A stretch of DNA of 64,000 nt from Halovenus marina. GTDB lineage: Archaea > Halobacteriota > Halobacteria > Halobacteriales > Haloarculaceae. Shown here piece by piece: positions 43,398 through 52,531 of this stretch. The notes under the pieces were generated by a model. That model was not told where the DNA came from. It searched no databases and saw nothing but the letters and a program-made list of their open reading frames with translations. The translations under genes were made by a program, and so were the position numbers. The first letter of the stretch is position 1; each line of letters opens with the position of its first letter. The stretch covers positions 2,418,001 through 2,482,000 of the forward strand of contig NZ_JBLKNZ010000001.1 in the NCBI RefSeq assembly GCF_051414115.1, written 5' to 3'.

Positions 43398-45125
43398 TTA
43401 GTCCGCCGTCTCGACCGTCGTGAACGCCCGAAGCCCTTCGATTTCGGGGACGCGCTCGTGGGGGCGCTCGACAAGGATGTCACCGGCGCGCTGGTCTCCG
43501 ACGCCCGGAATCGCCGTCAGTTCGTCCATCGTCGCATTGTTCACGTCGAGCGGGTACGGAACGCCGCTGACCGACCGGTAGCCGTGGTCGGTCACCGCCA
43601 CGTCGATCACGGACCCGAGCGGGCGTTCGCCGGGCACCGCGACGAGCAGGGGGTAGGTCCCGAGTTGCCGACCGAAGGTTTTCCCGTCCTGGTGGTATTC
43701 GAGATGGACGTCCGGGAGTACGGTGCCCGCCGGAGCGAGTCGCTGCAGCATCGGATTGTCGATCTGTTCGCGAACCTCCTGCTTGTACCGTTTGAACTGC
43801 TGTTTGTGGTCGTGTGCGATCTCCGCACCCGTCTCTGCCATCTCGGTCCCCTCGAAGGCCATCACCTGCCGGATGTTGACCCGACGGAGCAGCAGTCCCT
43901 CGTCGTACACCCGCTGGAGGAACTGTCGGTTGTGCTCGAAGGTCTCCGCGCGCTCGCCCGCGAGTCCGTGGACGAGATTGATCCCCGGCAGGAGTTTCGG
44001 CAGTCGGGGCGCGTCGTCCATCCGGGAGCGCGGTCCGGGTGCATCGCCGTCCCACCCGCCCGGCGGCCCCTCCTCAGGTCGCCAGCCACCCTCCTCGTTG
44101 ACGATCTCGACTGCTCGGAAACACTCCTCGGCGGTGACGTTGAGGTTGTTCTGCTCTTGCACCACGGGGTCGGCCGATTCGAGTCCGAAGGCAGCGGTGT
44201 CCCCCGGCGTGTTGTATTTGGCGATGATCCGGATCCCCTCACGGGCTTTCTCCGGCCACCGGACGATGGTGATCGGGTTCATATTGTCCAGATGAAGCGT
44301 CCCCAGATCGGGGACTGCCTCGTGGATGCCACGGTACAGTTCCCGAAGCGCGTCGGGGTTGGGCGCTTCGCCGTCGCCGCCGTAGGCGAGGATGTCGGCC
44401 TGTCGCCCGAGTCGGAAGTGACTCGCACCGTGGTCCGCGAGCGCCGAGACTTCGCCGACGACCGACGACGGGGACCGAAAGCTCGGGTCCGCGCCGTAGA
44501 GCGGTTCGGTACAGAACGAGCAACGATACGGACAGCCTCGCGAGGTCTCCATCTCGCAGATGAGATACTCGGGGTGGTTCGGATGCTGTTCGACGACGAA
44601 CGCACCCTTCCGTGCCCATCGGCTGATCTCGTCGTTGTCGCGCATCCGGTTTCCAAAGCCCTCCATACCGCCGTGAACGAGGTCGTAGGCGGCGGCCTCG
44701 ACGTCGCCTTTCGCGACGAAGTCGTAATCCAAGTCGTCGCGTGCAGTCTCGGTCGCACCCTCGTTTTTCTCACCAACCCCAAAGCGCACCGGGCCGCCCA
44801 TCAGGGTCGTTCCGTTTGCGGTCCACGCGAGGCGTTTGACCTCGTCGGGTTCGGCCGGTGTGCCGCCGACGTAACTGCCGGGGACGGTCATGCCGCCGAC
44901 GTAGACGAGTAGATCCGCGGACTCGACGGAGTGCCAGCGCTCCTGCTCTTCCCGAAGCGCATCGATGGTGTGATAGCGGATCTGTCCTTCGGGGACGCCT
45001 GCGTCCACCAGCGCGCCAGCGACGTAGCGGGGATACGTCGAGATGTAGGGCGGAACGCCGAAATGTGCCGGCTCGTCGACGTAGCCGTCGACGATAGTCA
45101 CCTCGAGGTGTGCCGGATCGGTCAT
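43398..45125 (-). CDS. B12-binding-type radical SAM protein with helix-hairpin-helix tail
   Basis: A 575-residue protein. The N-terminal domain (1-160) resembles a cobalamin-binding Rossmann fold (TIVDGYVDEPAHFGVPPYIS), without a clear DxHxxG motif. The radical SAM cluster is SRGCPYRCSFC (CX3CX2C) near residue 200, with a GGE-like strand following. The C-terminus ends in a helix-hairpin-helix (NNATMDELTAIPGVGDQRA) known to bind nucleic acid. Similar archaeal proteins resemble the UPF0313 group; the reaction is unknown, with RNA modification a reasonable guess. The ATG at 45125 was chosen because the 34 residues upstream look noncoding. Confidence 0.83.
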   Translation of the reverse strand: MTDPAHLEVTIVDGYVDEPAHFGVPPYISTYPRYVAGALVDAGVPEGQIRYHTIDALREEQERWHSVESADLLVYVGGMTVPGSYVGGTPAEPDEVKRLAWTANGTTLMGGPVRFGVGEKNEGATETARDDLDYDFVAKGDVEAAAYDLVHGGMEGFGNRMRDNDEISRWARKGAFVVEQHPNHPEYLICEMETSRGCPYRCSFCTEPLYGADPSFRSPSSVVGEVSALADHGASHFRLGRQADILAYGGDGEAPNPDALRELYRGIHEAVPDLGTLHLDNMNPITIVRWPEKAREGIRIIAKYNTPGDTAAFGLESADPVVQEQNNLNVTAEECFRAVEIVNEEGGWRPEEGPPGGWDGDAPGPRSRMDDAPRLPKLLPGINLVHGLAGERAETFEHNRQFLQRVYDEGLLLRRVNIRQVMAFEGTEMAETGAEIAHDHKQQFKRYKQEVREQIDNPMLQRLAPAGTVLPDVHLEYHQDGKTFGRQLGTYPLLVAVPGERPLGSVIDVAVTDHGYRSVSGVPYPLDVNNATMDELTAIPGVGDQRAGDILVERPHERVPEIEGLRAFTTVETAD

Positions 45126-45284
45126 ACGCGCTGTTGTCGCTCGATACGCAAAACGGTGTCTACACGCGGCGACGCCGGGTCGGCGAGGACGCGAATGAGA
45201 CGAACAGACCCGGGAGTGTTCCGTCACAGTCCGAAAAGAAAGGGAATCCGCCGGAGCGTGGGGTTTGAGGGGTCGTCGGGGGAG

Positions 45285-45836
45285 TCAGGCTTCGATTGCG
45301 TCGGCGGCCTGCTCTGAGACTTCCTCGATCTGGGCCTGCACGTCCTCGACAGTCTGTTCGAGTTCGCCGACCTGCTCTGCGACCTGCTCGGTTGCCTCGA
45401 CCGACTGCGTCTCGAACTGCCCGTGGGCGTCCAGCACGAGTTCGAGCTGTTCGTCGAGCGCTTCGAGGTACTCGGCGCTGAACTCGTCGTAGGCGTCCAT
45501 GCTCTCGTCGACGTTCGCGAACACTTCGTCGTAGGCCTCCGCGTGGGCTTCGAGCAGTTCGTCGTAGCCGTCGTCAACGGCGGTTCGGAGCTGACCGATC
45601 ACTGCTTCGACGCCCGGAACGTTCGCCTCCATGAAGTCGAAGGTCTCGGTGACTGCACCGTGGGATGTCTCCACGAGCGTCTGCTGGGCCTGCTGCTGGC
45701 TCTCCAGACCGCTCACGAAGGCCTGTCCGAACTGCTTCTGGAGTTCGATGGACTGTTCGAGGGCGTCCTGTCCCTGCTTGATCGACTGGCGCTGCATCTC
45801 GAATGTCGCCGTCACGGGTGTGGTGTAATCCACCAT
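45285..45836 (-). CDS. Phasin-like coiled-coil protein
   Basis: A 183-residue protein, nearly all helix, rich in Gln, Glu and Ala, with long heptads (RQSIKQGQDALEQSIELQKQF, then QVAEQVGELEQTVEDVQAQI). It lacks Cys and membrane segments. Composition and pattern resemble phasins, which coat polyhydroxyalkanoate granules, but no PHA synthase gene lies in the window, so the assignment is tentative. Translation from ATG 45836 is backed by TATA-like TTTATACTC about 29 nt upstream and a palindrome at the expected transcription start. A T-rich stretch on the minus strand (45233-45246) may end the transcript. Confidence 0.6.
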   Translation of the reverse strand: MVDYTTPVTATFEMQRQSIKQGQDALEQSIELQKQFGQAFVSGLESQQQAQQTLVETSHGAVTETFDFMEANVPGVEAVIGQLRTAVDDGYDELLEAHAEAYDEVFANVDESMDAYDEFSAEYLEALDEQLELVLDAHGQFETQSVEATEQVAEQVGELEQTVEDVQAQIEEVSEQAADAIEA

Positions 45837-45837
45837 T

Positions 45838-45870
45838 GTAGTACTACCTACAGGTCGAGAGAGTATAAAG
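45838..45870 (-). promoter_or_regulatory. Promoter and palindromic operator of the phasin-like gene
   Basis: On the minus strand a TATA box CTTTATACTC (45861-45870) is followed by the perfect 10-bp palindrome GTAGTACTAC (45838-45847), just before the ATG at 45836. The palindrome falls at the expected transcription start, a common repressor position. Confidence 0.5.
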
Positions 45871-46051
45871 GTTGCGTCTATTACCACGTGATACCATTCA
45901 ATACCATCGAAAGGTGTAGATCTGCTCAGGGCGAGGGAACGGTTCCAGTATCGCGCGAAGTACTGTCGGACGGGGTCGGATGACAGAGAGATGTACCGCT
46001 ATTCGACAGTTTGAGACCCACTACGTATAATTTCCTTCGTGAGAAAGAACT

Positions 46052-46894
46052 CTAGCGGTCGCGCTCGACGACGAATTCAGCGAGGTCGCGGAGATAGTCA
46101 ACTGGCTCGGAATCCGGGATATCCACCGATTTCAGCGCCTCCCGAGCGGCTTCCGACTCCGAGCGGGCGCGTCTGTTCGCCGCCTCCGGCGAGAGGTCGG
46201 TCACCTCGACGATCGACGGCCGGTCCATCTCCGCGTCGTGGCCAGCGGGCTTGCCGAGCTGTTCGGCGTCCGCAGTGGCATCGAGGACGTCGTCGCGCAT
46301 CTGGAAGGCCACGCCGACGCGTTCGGCGTACTGCCCGAACGCTTCGACGGTGTAGACGTCGGCGTCGGCCGCGATTGCACCCAGTTCTGCGGCGGCCCGG
46401 AACAGCGCGCCGGTCTTGCGCCGCGCCAGTTCCATGTACTCCGCCTCGGAGACGGGGCGGTCTGCGAGTTCCATCGCTTCGCCTTCCCCGAGTTGCACCA
46501 TCGCTTCGGAGACGGCCTCCATCGCTCGCTCGTCGGTCGAAAACAGCGCAAACGCCTCCCCGAGCAACCCGTCCGAGGCGATGATCGCCGACCCGTGGCC
46601 GAACGCTGCCCACGCGGCGGGCGTTCCCCGGCGGAGTTCCGACTCGTCGATGATGTCGTCGACGACCAGCGAAGCGTTGTGGACGAATTCGATGCCAGCG
46701 GCGAATTCGACCGCCGTGTCGACGTCGCCGCCGAGTGTCTCACAGACCAGCACCGTCACCATCGGCCGAACGCGCTTGCCGCCCGACAGCGTCACGTGAC
46801 GCACCTGCTCGCGCAACGCCGCGGGCTCTGTCCCGTCGAGCACCGCTTCGAGGCGTGTCTCGATGCGGTCCCGACGCTCGTTCAGATACTCCAT
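46052..46894 (-). CDS. Polyprenyl diphosphate synthase (geranylgeranyl type)
   Basis: A 280-residue all-trans prenyltransferase, shorter than the usual haloarchaeal synthase of about 350. First aspartate-rich motif in VVDDIIDES, second in QMRDDVLD. The GKRVRPM segment binds pyrophosphate. The residue five positions before the first motif is Ala (small), so long chains (C20 or longer) are expected, as for archaeal lipid or menaquinone side-chain synthesis. Distinguishing geranylgeranyl, geranylfarnesyl or longer products needs assays. Divergent from DUF5811. Confidence 0.88.
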   Translation of the reverse strand: MEYLNERRDRIETRLEAVLDGTEPAALREQVRHVTLSGGKRVRPMVTVLVCETLGGDVDTAVEFAAGIEFVHNASLVVDDIIDESELRRGTPAAWAAFGHGSAIIASDGLLGEAFALFSTDERAMEAVSEAMVQLGEGEAMELADRPVSEAEYMELARRKTGALFRAAAELGAIAADADVYTVEAFGQYAERVGVAFQMRDDVLDATADAEQLGKPAGHDAEMDRPSIVEVTDLSPEAANRRARSESEAAREALKSVDIPDSEPVDYLRDLAEFVVERDR

Positions 46895-46994
46895 CAGGCG
46901 GAGTTACGACCCTGCAAACAAGTACGTGACGAACCGATTCGTCGGAGCCGGGCATTTTTTATTGGATGGCCGCGTAGTGAGGGAGGAACCCTGT

Positions 46995-47342
46995 ATGTAT
47001 GGAAACACGTCGTTCGGGGACGGGTCGACCGGTCGCGAACTGAACGCCGAACAACGGAAGGTCCTTCGACAGAACCTCTCGCAGGTCGCCCAGCGCACGC
47101 GAGAACTGCTCCCGGGCGAGTTCGTCGTCGGCTCCGAACTCACCGAGGGTGCCGACGGCACGCGCGCGACAGTCGCAGTGCAGCCGCCGATCGGTGCCGC
47201 TGTCAGCGCCGACTACGTGCCCGACGATGGCGTCAGCATCGACGACACCGAGCGAAACGACATCGCTGCGGGACTCGCAGCAAGCGCCGCGCTTCAGGTC
47301 AAGCAGGCCATCCGCGAGGATACCTCACCGACCGCCAAATAG
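46995..47342 (+). CDS. DUF5811 family protein
   Basis: A 115-residue haloarchaeal protein of unknown function. Family segments: LNAEQRKVLRQNLSQVAQRT, LLPGEFVVGSELTEG, RATVAVQPPIGAAVSADY. Soluble, no motif of known enzymes. Start at ATG 46995: the longer frame upstream is not conserved-looking, and TTTTTTATTGG about 35 nt before it can serve as promoter. Divergent from the prenyl synthase (100 bp between starts). Confidence 0.8.
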   Translation: MYGNTSFGDGSTGRELNAEQRKVLRQNLSQVAQRTRELLPGEFVVGSELTEGADGTRATVAVQPPIGAAVSADYVPDDGVSIDDTERNDIAAGLAASAALQVKQAIREDTSPTAK

Positions 47343-47369
47343 CTGCGTCGTCTTCTGTACTGGACGCGA

Positions 47370-47582
47370 TTACTGTTCTGGCGGCCGATAGAACAGCACG
47401 TATCCGAGACAGCCAGTCGAGAGTACGGCGGCTGTCGCGAGCGCTCGGGTCTGCTCGACCGACGAGAGTGCCCCAGTGAGCACCGCCACCGCGAAGAGAC
47501 AGCCGATGACGAACAGCGACACATCGTGTCGGGTGACCGCTGTCTCTACCTGTGATACTCGCACTGTATTCTGTATATTCAC
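47370..47582 (-). CDS. Small two-helix membrane protein
   Basis: A 70-residue protein with two hydrophobic helices (VSLFVIGCLFAVAVLTGALS and ALATAAVLSTGCLGYVLFY) and a short polar end RPPEQ. The start at GTG 47582 is uncertain; other in-frame GTGs lie downstream, and the AT-rich divergent promoter (47584-47610) would suit a later one. It is convergent with DUF5811 and divergent from the CinA-like gene. Function unknown. Confidence 0.6.
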   Translation of the reverse strand: MNIQNTVRVSQVETAVTRHDVSLFVIGCLFAVAVLTGALSSVEQTRALATAAVLSTGCLGYVLFYRPPEQ

Positions 47583-47692
47583 CGATAGTAATTAAATATT
47601 ATTACTCTGCCGGAGCGATTGTGTCGTATTCACTGCCACAGTCAGGTCGCTCGTGCGATGGGGCTTTGGTGTTCGTCCACATAATCGGGGGT

Positions 47693-48403
47693 ATGCACGT
47701 CGCCTTGGTCACTGTCGGGGACGAACTGCTCGCGGGGGAGACGGTCAACACCAACGCCGCGTGGCTGGGCCGTCGTCTCGCCGAGCGAGGCGCAGACCTC
47801 GAACGAGTCACCGTCGTCCCGGACCGCGTGGCCGACATCGCACAGGTCGTCAACGAGTACCGGGCAACGTACGACGCGGTGATCGTCACCGGCGGACTCG
47901 GGCCGACACACGACGACGTGACGATGGAAGCCGTCGCGGCCGCGTTCGGGACGGAACTGGCTCCGAGCGCGGAAGTCGCGGAGTGGCTCGAAACCGAGGG
48001 TGGATACAGCGCCGACGACCTCGCGGAGGGGACGACACACATCCCGAAGGGTTCGCAGTTGCTCCGGAATCCAAACGGCGTCGCGCCGGGGTGTCAGATC
48101 GACTCCGTGTACGTCCTCGCTGGCTTGCCCGACGAGATGCGCGGGATGTTCGAGGAAATCGCCGCGGAGTTCACCGGCACGGCGCGTCACGTCGAAGTCG
48201 TGGAAACGAGCGAACCCGAGAGCGCGCTGCTCGACCGGGTACAGACCCTTCGCGAGGAGTTCGACGTGAAGGTGGGGAGCTATCCGGGCGAGAACGTCAG
48301 GCTTCGCGTGGAAGGGACGGAGGAACAGACAGTCACCGAGGCGATGGCGTGGCTGCGCGAACGCGTCGAGACGCCAGCAGACGAAGCGAACTCGACGAAC
48401 TAG
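47693..48403 (+). CDS. CinA-like protein (MoCF/MoaB-type domain only)
   Basis: A 236-residue protein matching the N-terminal half of CinA: MHVALVTVGDELLAGETVNT, then VTGGLGPTHDDVTMEAVAAA, then HIPKGSQLLRNPNGVAPG. In bacteria CinA also carries an NMN-deamidase domain, absent here as in most archaeal members. The MoCF domain has ADP-ribose pyrophosphatase or molybdopterin-binding relatives; the substrate here is not known. Start at ATG 47693 is where family similarity begins. Convergent with the glycosyltransferase gene. Confidence 0.85.
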   Translation: MHVALVTVGDELLAGETVNTNAAWLGRRLAERGADLERVTVVPDRVADIAQVVNEYRATYDAVIVTGGLGPTHDDVTMEAVAAAFGTELAPSAEVAEWLETEGGYSADDLAEGTTHIPKGSQLLRNPNGVAPGCQIDSVYVLAGLPDEMRGMFEEIAAEFTGTARHVEVVETSEPESALLDRVQTLREEFDVKVGSYPGENVRLRVEGTEEQTVTEAMAWLRERVETPADEANSTN

Positions 48404-48428
48404 AGCCCGAGAGCGCCCGGGCGCACTC

Positions 48429-49583
48429 TCACTTGTCGATAACGACGAAGTCGGTGTCTCGCGTCCAGAGCGCGTACAGAGGGACGACGTGCTCCAGCGT
48501 CGCGTAGACGGGGACGAACAACAGCAGCACGGCGCCCTTGAGACCGCCGACCCGCCACGCGCCCACACCGATCGTTCCCGCGTATATCAGGGTTCCGACC
48601 GCCAGAAGCACGACGAACCAGACCGGCAGCACGACCCCGTGTCCGAAGAACCACAGCGGCAGGAATATCCAACTCGATGCGACGGCGGTGGTCCAGGTGA
48701 GGATGCGCGCGCCGACCACAATCCGCGTTGCGAACGGGGCGTTCGGGAGGTATCGCGCGATCCCCAGATACCAGCGGGACCGCTGTTTCAGGAACGAGGT
48801 GACGTCGTGCGGGCTGAGGACGCTGACACGGGTTTTGCTCTGCCAGACGGAGATGTCGCGGTCGACCAGTTCGAGCGCGAACGCGAAGTCCTCGACGATC
48901 GTGTCCCGGTCGAACCCGATATCAGTGAGGACATCGCCGCGAGCACAGAGTAACTCGCCGTGAAAGCCGAGATACGGGGTTCCGAGAACGCCAGTGAACA
49001 GCCGGTAGATCGAGTGGTCGTCGACGAGCCGGATGTGGTCGGCCATGAACGTCACCAGTGATCGGCCAGAGCGCGGGACGAGCACGGGATTCATCGCGCG
49101 ATAGCCGCGCGCCTCGTAGTGGGGTATCTCGTACAGGAACCGGTCGTCGAGGATGCGGTTGTCGTCGTCGATGAACCCGTACCAGTACTCGGGCGCGTCT
49201 GCGACGACCGTCTCGATGAAGTAGTGCATCGCCCGACCCTTGGCGACTGCGTCGCAGTCGAACGAGTCCGGAACGACGACGGTCGAGATGTCCTCGCGAC
49301 CCACAAGTTCGGCCTGGAGGTCACTTCCTTCGTCGAGCACGCAGTAGATGTCGTACTCCGAGAAGCGCTCGGTGGTGTGATCGAGCGTCTCGCGGAGCGC
49401 GGGGCCGACGTGCTCGTCGGCGACTGTCGTGATCACCAGCCTGACGTTCTCGGCTCGCTCGTCGCTCCGGTCGGGGTCGTAGCGCAGCGAGAGTAGCAAG
49501 CCAGATCCCATCATCAGGGTGAAGACGATACCGACGAAGACGCCGAGTAGCTGGATCAACGTGACGAGTTCAGGCCAGATCAT
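48429..49583 (-). CDS. Membrane glycosyltransferase, family 2 (GT2)
   Basis: A 384-residue processive-type GT2 enzyme. An N-terminal membrane helix (residues about 7-32) precedes the catalytic domain: YCVLDEGSDLQ, a DDD nucleotide-sugar metal motif in GFIDDDNRILDD, the acceptor-base ED in DTIVEDFAFAL, and the QxxRW-type motif in KQRSRWYLG. Three to four C-terminal helices follow. Such enzymes make and often extrude polysaccharide. It is the most downstream gene of the minus-strand cluster that encodes the large secreted sugar-binding proteins, with a 94-nt gap, so it may make the matrix they bind. Confidence 0.85.
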   Translation of the reverse strand: MIWPELVTLIQLLGVFVGIVFTLMMGSGLLLSLRYDPDRSDERAENVRLVITTVADEHVGPALRETLDHTTERFSEYDIYCVLDEGSDLQAELVGREDISTVVVPDSFDCDAVAKGRAMHYFIETVVADAPEYWYGFIDDDNRILDDRFLYEIPHYEARGYRAMNPVLVPRSGRSLVTFMADHIRLVDDHSIYRLFTGVLGTPYLGFHGELLCARGDVLTDIGFDRDTIVEDFAFALELVDRDISVWQSKTRVSVLSPHDVTSFLKQRSRWYLGIARYLPNAPFATRIVVGARILTWTTAVASSWIFLPLWFFGHGVVLPVWFVVLLAVGTLIYAGTIGVGAWRVGGLKGAVLLLFVPVYATLEHVVPLYALWTRDTDFVVIDK

Positions 49584-49677
49584 CGTGAGGTGAGCGCAGT
49601 GTGTTGTGTCGTGCTATTTCGGGGTCGATCGATCGAACAGTGCTGGCGGAACCGAATCGGTTGCCACACGGCGTCTC

Positions 49678-52347
49678 TCAGCCCCCTCCAGCGGATGTAG
49701 TAACGGTCTGTTGACTTCCGGCGGTCCACTTGCCCTCGTCACTCTGGGCGTACGCCTGCACGACGTAGGTCGTCTCAGAGTCGAGACCGGTCACGTCCGC
49801 GCTGTACGGTCCGGGGCTGGTCGTCGACGATCCGGTCCACCAGGTCAGCGTCGAGCCCTTCTGGCCCTGCTTCCAGTAGGTGAAGTAGACCGTTGCGCTG
49901 TCGTAATCGCCAAGTCCGGTCAGTTCGCCGTTCAGCGTGGCCGAATCGGACGCAACAGCGGTTGCCTTGTCGGTCGTGACGCTGTAGGCCTGATCGGCCT
50001 GGGTGGTGAACGTCTTGACCGGCCCGGCCTTCCACTCGCCCTCGTTGCTCTGCCCGAACGCCCGGTACGCGTAGGCCGTGCCGGGGTCGAGTTCGACCGT
50101 GGTGTTGAACGGCCCTGTCGAATTCTGCACCGAGCCAGTGTACCAGGTCAGCGTCGATTCCTTCTGGCCCTGCTCCCAGTAGGTGAAGTAGACCGTCGCG
50201 TTGTCGTTGTCACCGAGATTGAGAAGTTCACCGTTCAGCGTCGCGGTTTCGACACCGACCTCCGTCGGGTCGTCGGTCGTCGCGCCGAAGAACTGTCCGA
50301 TCGGCGTCGTGAACGTCTTCGTCTGTCCAACTTTCCAGTCGCCGTCGCCGCTCTCGGCGAGGGTCTGCCACATGTAGGTCGTACTCGGGCTGAGAACGAC
50401 ATCCAGGTCGAATTCGCCGGACTGGGTCATCGTCTCGCCGTCGTACCAGTACGTGGTCTCGGGCTGACCCTGCACCCAGAACCGGACGTAGGTTGTGGCT
50501 TCGCTCTTGTCTCCGAGCGTGAGATCACCGCTCAGAGTGGCACTGGCGTTGGTGGCCGTGCTCGTGTTGATGACGACATCGCTCGCCTGCCCCGTCGAGA
50601 CGCCGTACGTACCGACATCGGTCTCATCGGTGACCGAGATGGTGACGGTATCGGTGTCGGTCGCTCCGTCGTCGTCGGTGACTTCGAGCTCGAAGGTGAG
50701 CGTCGTCGGGCTGTCGACGTCCGGCGCGTCGAACGTCGGTGCCGCCGAACTGGCGTCCGAGAGCGTCACCGAAGGGCCGTCGGTCTGCGTCCAGGCGTAG
50801 GTCTCGATCGAGCCGTCCGAGTCAGCCGACCCAGCGGCGTCGAGCGCCACCGTCGTCCCCTCGTCGACTGTCTGGTTGTCGCCAGCGTCGGCTGTCGGTG
50901 CCTCGTTCTGGGCCTGCACAGTAACGGTCAGGTCGCCGCTACCGATTACCGATGCACCATCGGCTGGGTTGATTCCCGACCCTTCCCCCGAGATCGTGTA
51001 GGTTCCGGGCGACGCAGTCTCGGGAACCTGCACGGTGTAGGTGACGGTGTGACTGCCGTTGACGCCGTCGTTGTCGCCTTCGAGCCACACCCATGCGGGT
51101 TCGGGCGGACCGTAGGAGCCGCCGTCGTCAGTGTGGCTCACGACGGTCCAGCCCGATGGGAGCGTAACATCGATTCCCGGCGAGTTGATGTCCTCGTAGT
51201 CGAGGGTCACGTTTGCGGAGACGGTTCCACCCGGCGAGACCGTCGTCGGAGATGTCGCACTCTGCGTGAGCGAGACGCTCGGCTGTGTGCTGAGCGGTTG
51301 CACGGTGATAGCGACAGTGTCGGTGTCGGTGCCCCCGTTCCCGTCGGAGACAGTGACCATGAATTCGAGCGTCGTCGGGGTCGTAACGCTCGGGGCGGTA
51401 ACCGTCGGCTGGGCGGCAGCGGCGTCGCTCAACGACACGTCGGGGCCGCTCGTCTGCGACCACGTGTAGGTGATCGTGTCGCCGTCCGGATCCGACGACC
51501 CGGACGCATCGAGGCTCACAGACGCGCCCTCGTCGACTGTCTGGTCCTGCCCGGCGTCCGCTGTCGGCGGCTGGTTCGTCTCGACTGGCTGAACAGTGAC
51601 CTCGACGGTATCGGTGTCAGTGTTCCCGTTTCCGTCGCTCACTTCGACCTCGAAGCTGAGTGTCGTCGCGCTTTCCACGGTCGGTGCCGTGAACGTCGGC
51701 TGAGCCGCGGAAGCATCCGAGAGCGTCACGCCGGTGCCCGCGTCGTCTGTGACCGTCCACGAGTAACTGAGCGAGTCACCGTCCGGGTCACTGGATCCGG
51801 ATGCGTCCAGCGTGACGACCGTCTCCTCGTCGACCGTCTGATCACTGCCAGCGTCCGCAGTGGGTGCCTGCTGTTCGTCGACAGTGATGACAAGGTCGTC
51901 AGTGCTGGAGACGAACGAACTATCAGCGGGATCGATAGCCGTTCCGTCCGCACTGATCGTGTACGTCCCCTGCGCGGCGTCGGACGGAACCTGAACCGTG
52001 TAGGTGACGGTGTGACTGCCGTTGACGCCGTCGTTGTCGCCTTCGAGCCACACCCATGCGGGTTCGGGCGGACCGTAGGAGCCGCCGTCGTCAGTGTGGC
52101 TCACGACGGTCCAGCCCGATGGCAGGGTCGCATCGATCCCGGGCGAGTTGACCTCCCCATAGTTCATCGTCGCTTCGACGGTGACCGTGTCACCGGGAGC
52201 GACCGTGGACCCGGACTGCGTTGTCTGTGATATCGATACAGTCGGCTGTGCGGCCGCGACGCCGACCAGCCCGGTCGCCGAGACGACGACCAGCAGGGCG
52301 ACGGCGGTTACGAGCAGCCATCTGGTTCGTGTGGTGCGTGTGGTCAT
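49678..52347 (-). CDS. Secreted PKD/fibronectin-III repeat protein
   Basis: An 889-residue exported protein with a Sec signal peptide (residues about 1-33, ending VGVAAAQ). Architecture: a beta module about 120 residues long (APGDTVTVEATMNYGEVNSP), two PKD/REJ-type domains (TVDEETVVTLDASGSSDPDG), a second copy of the first module, another PKD-type domain, then three tandem fibronectin-III-like repeats of about 95 residues (SATLNGELTGLGDYDSATVY). The start is ATG 52347. No C-terminal anchor or archaeosortase signal was found, so it is probably released or bound by its partners. The duplicated module contains a 125-bp perfect DNA repeat. Possibly adhesion or matrix protein. Confidence 0.85.
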   Translation of the reverse strand: MTTRTTRTRWLLVTAVALLVVVSATGLVGVAAAQPTVSISQTTQSGSTVAPGDTVTVEATMNYGEVNSPGIDATLPSGWTVVSHTDDGGSYGPPEPAWVWLEGDNDGVNGSHTVTYTVQVPSDAAQGTYTISADGTAIDPADSSFVSSTDDLVITVDEQQAPTADAGSDQTVDEETVVTLDASGSSDPDGDSLSYSWTVTDDAGTGVTLSDASAAQPTFTAPTVESATTLSFEVEVSDGNGNTDTDTVEVTVQPVETNQPPTADAGQDQTVDEGASVSLDASGSSDPDGDTITYTWSQTSGPDVSLSDAAAAQPTVTAPSVTTPTTLEFMVTVSDGNGGTDTDTVAITVQPLSTQPSVSLTQSATSPTTVSPGGTVSANVTLDYEDINSPGIDVTLPSGWTVVSHTDDGGSYGPPEPAWVWLEGDNDGVNGSHTVTYTVQVPETASPGTYTISGEGSGINPADGASVIGSGDLTVTVQAQNEAPTADAGDNQTVDEGTTVALDAAGSADSDGSIETYAWTQTDGPSVTLSDASSAAPTFDAPDVDSPTTLTFELEVTDDDGATDTDTVTISVTDETDVGTYGVSTGQASDVVINTSTATNASATLSGDLTLGDKSEATTYVRFWVQGQPETTYWYDGETMTQSGEFDLDVVLSPSTTYMWQTLAESGDGDWKVGQTKTFTTPIGQFFGATTDDPTEVGVETATLNGELLNLGDNDNATVYFTYWEQGQKESTLTWYTGSVQNSTGPFNTTVELDPGTAYAYRAFGQSNEGEWKAGPVKTFTTQADQAYSVTTDKATAVASDSATLNGELTGLGDYDSATVYFTYWKQGQKGSTLTWWTGSSTTSPGPYSADVTGLDSETTYVVQAYAQSDEGKWTAGSQQTVTTSAGGG
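51035..51159. repeat. 125-bp perfect direct repeat, copy A
   Basis: Identical to 51998-52122 over 125 bp, inside the repeated beta module of the PKD/fibronectin gene. The flanks drift at once, while the coded peptide is SGWTVVSHTDDGGSYGPPEP and onwards. Perfect identity at third positions means recent duplication or gene conversion. Confidence 0.9.
51998..52122. repeat. 125-bp perfect direct repeat, copy B
   Basis: Partner of 51035-51159, 963 bp away in the same gene and frame. The modules it lies in differ outside this core, consistent with local gene conversion. Confidence 0.9.
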
Positions 52348-52531
52348 AGGGAATCTCCGTGGTTGTCGATCGTGGGTCCGTGTTCGCAAGTCGGTGCGCG
52401 CCAGGTCTCCAGGTCAGCCGAGGCTGTCGACTCGAATACCTGGAGCGTCCCTCTCTCGGGCGGTGGCCACTCGACCGCGTCGCGTGGCCGTTCGTTCCGT
52501 GGGCGGGAGCGGCCGCCCTCTGATGACTGCA

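Noticed and set aside
43395..44912. Open frame of 505 codons opposite the radical SAM gene
   Set aside because: The minus strand has the CX3CX2C motif and family features; the plus-strand product is Arg-rich and without similarity.
49606..52230. Open frame of 874 codons on the plus strand
   Set aside because: Antisense shadow of the PKD/fibronectin gene; basic, unlike any haloarchaeal protein, and internally repeated only because the sense gene is.
52348..52531. Gap of 184 bp examined for a small gene or RNA
   Set aside because: Short open frames exist on both strands, but none has a start with promoter, family similarity or RNA-like folding that I could support.
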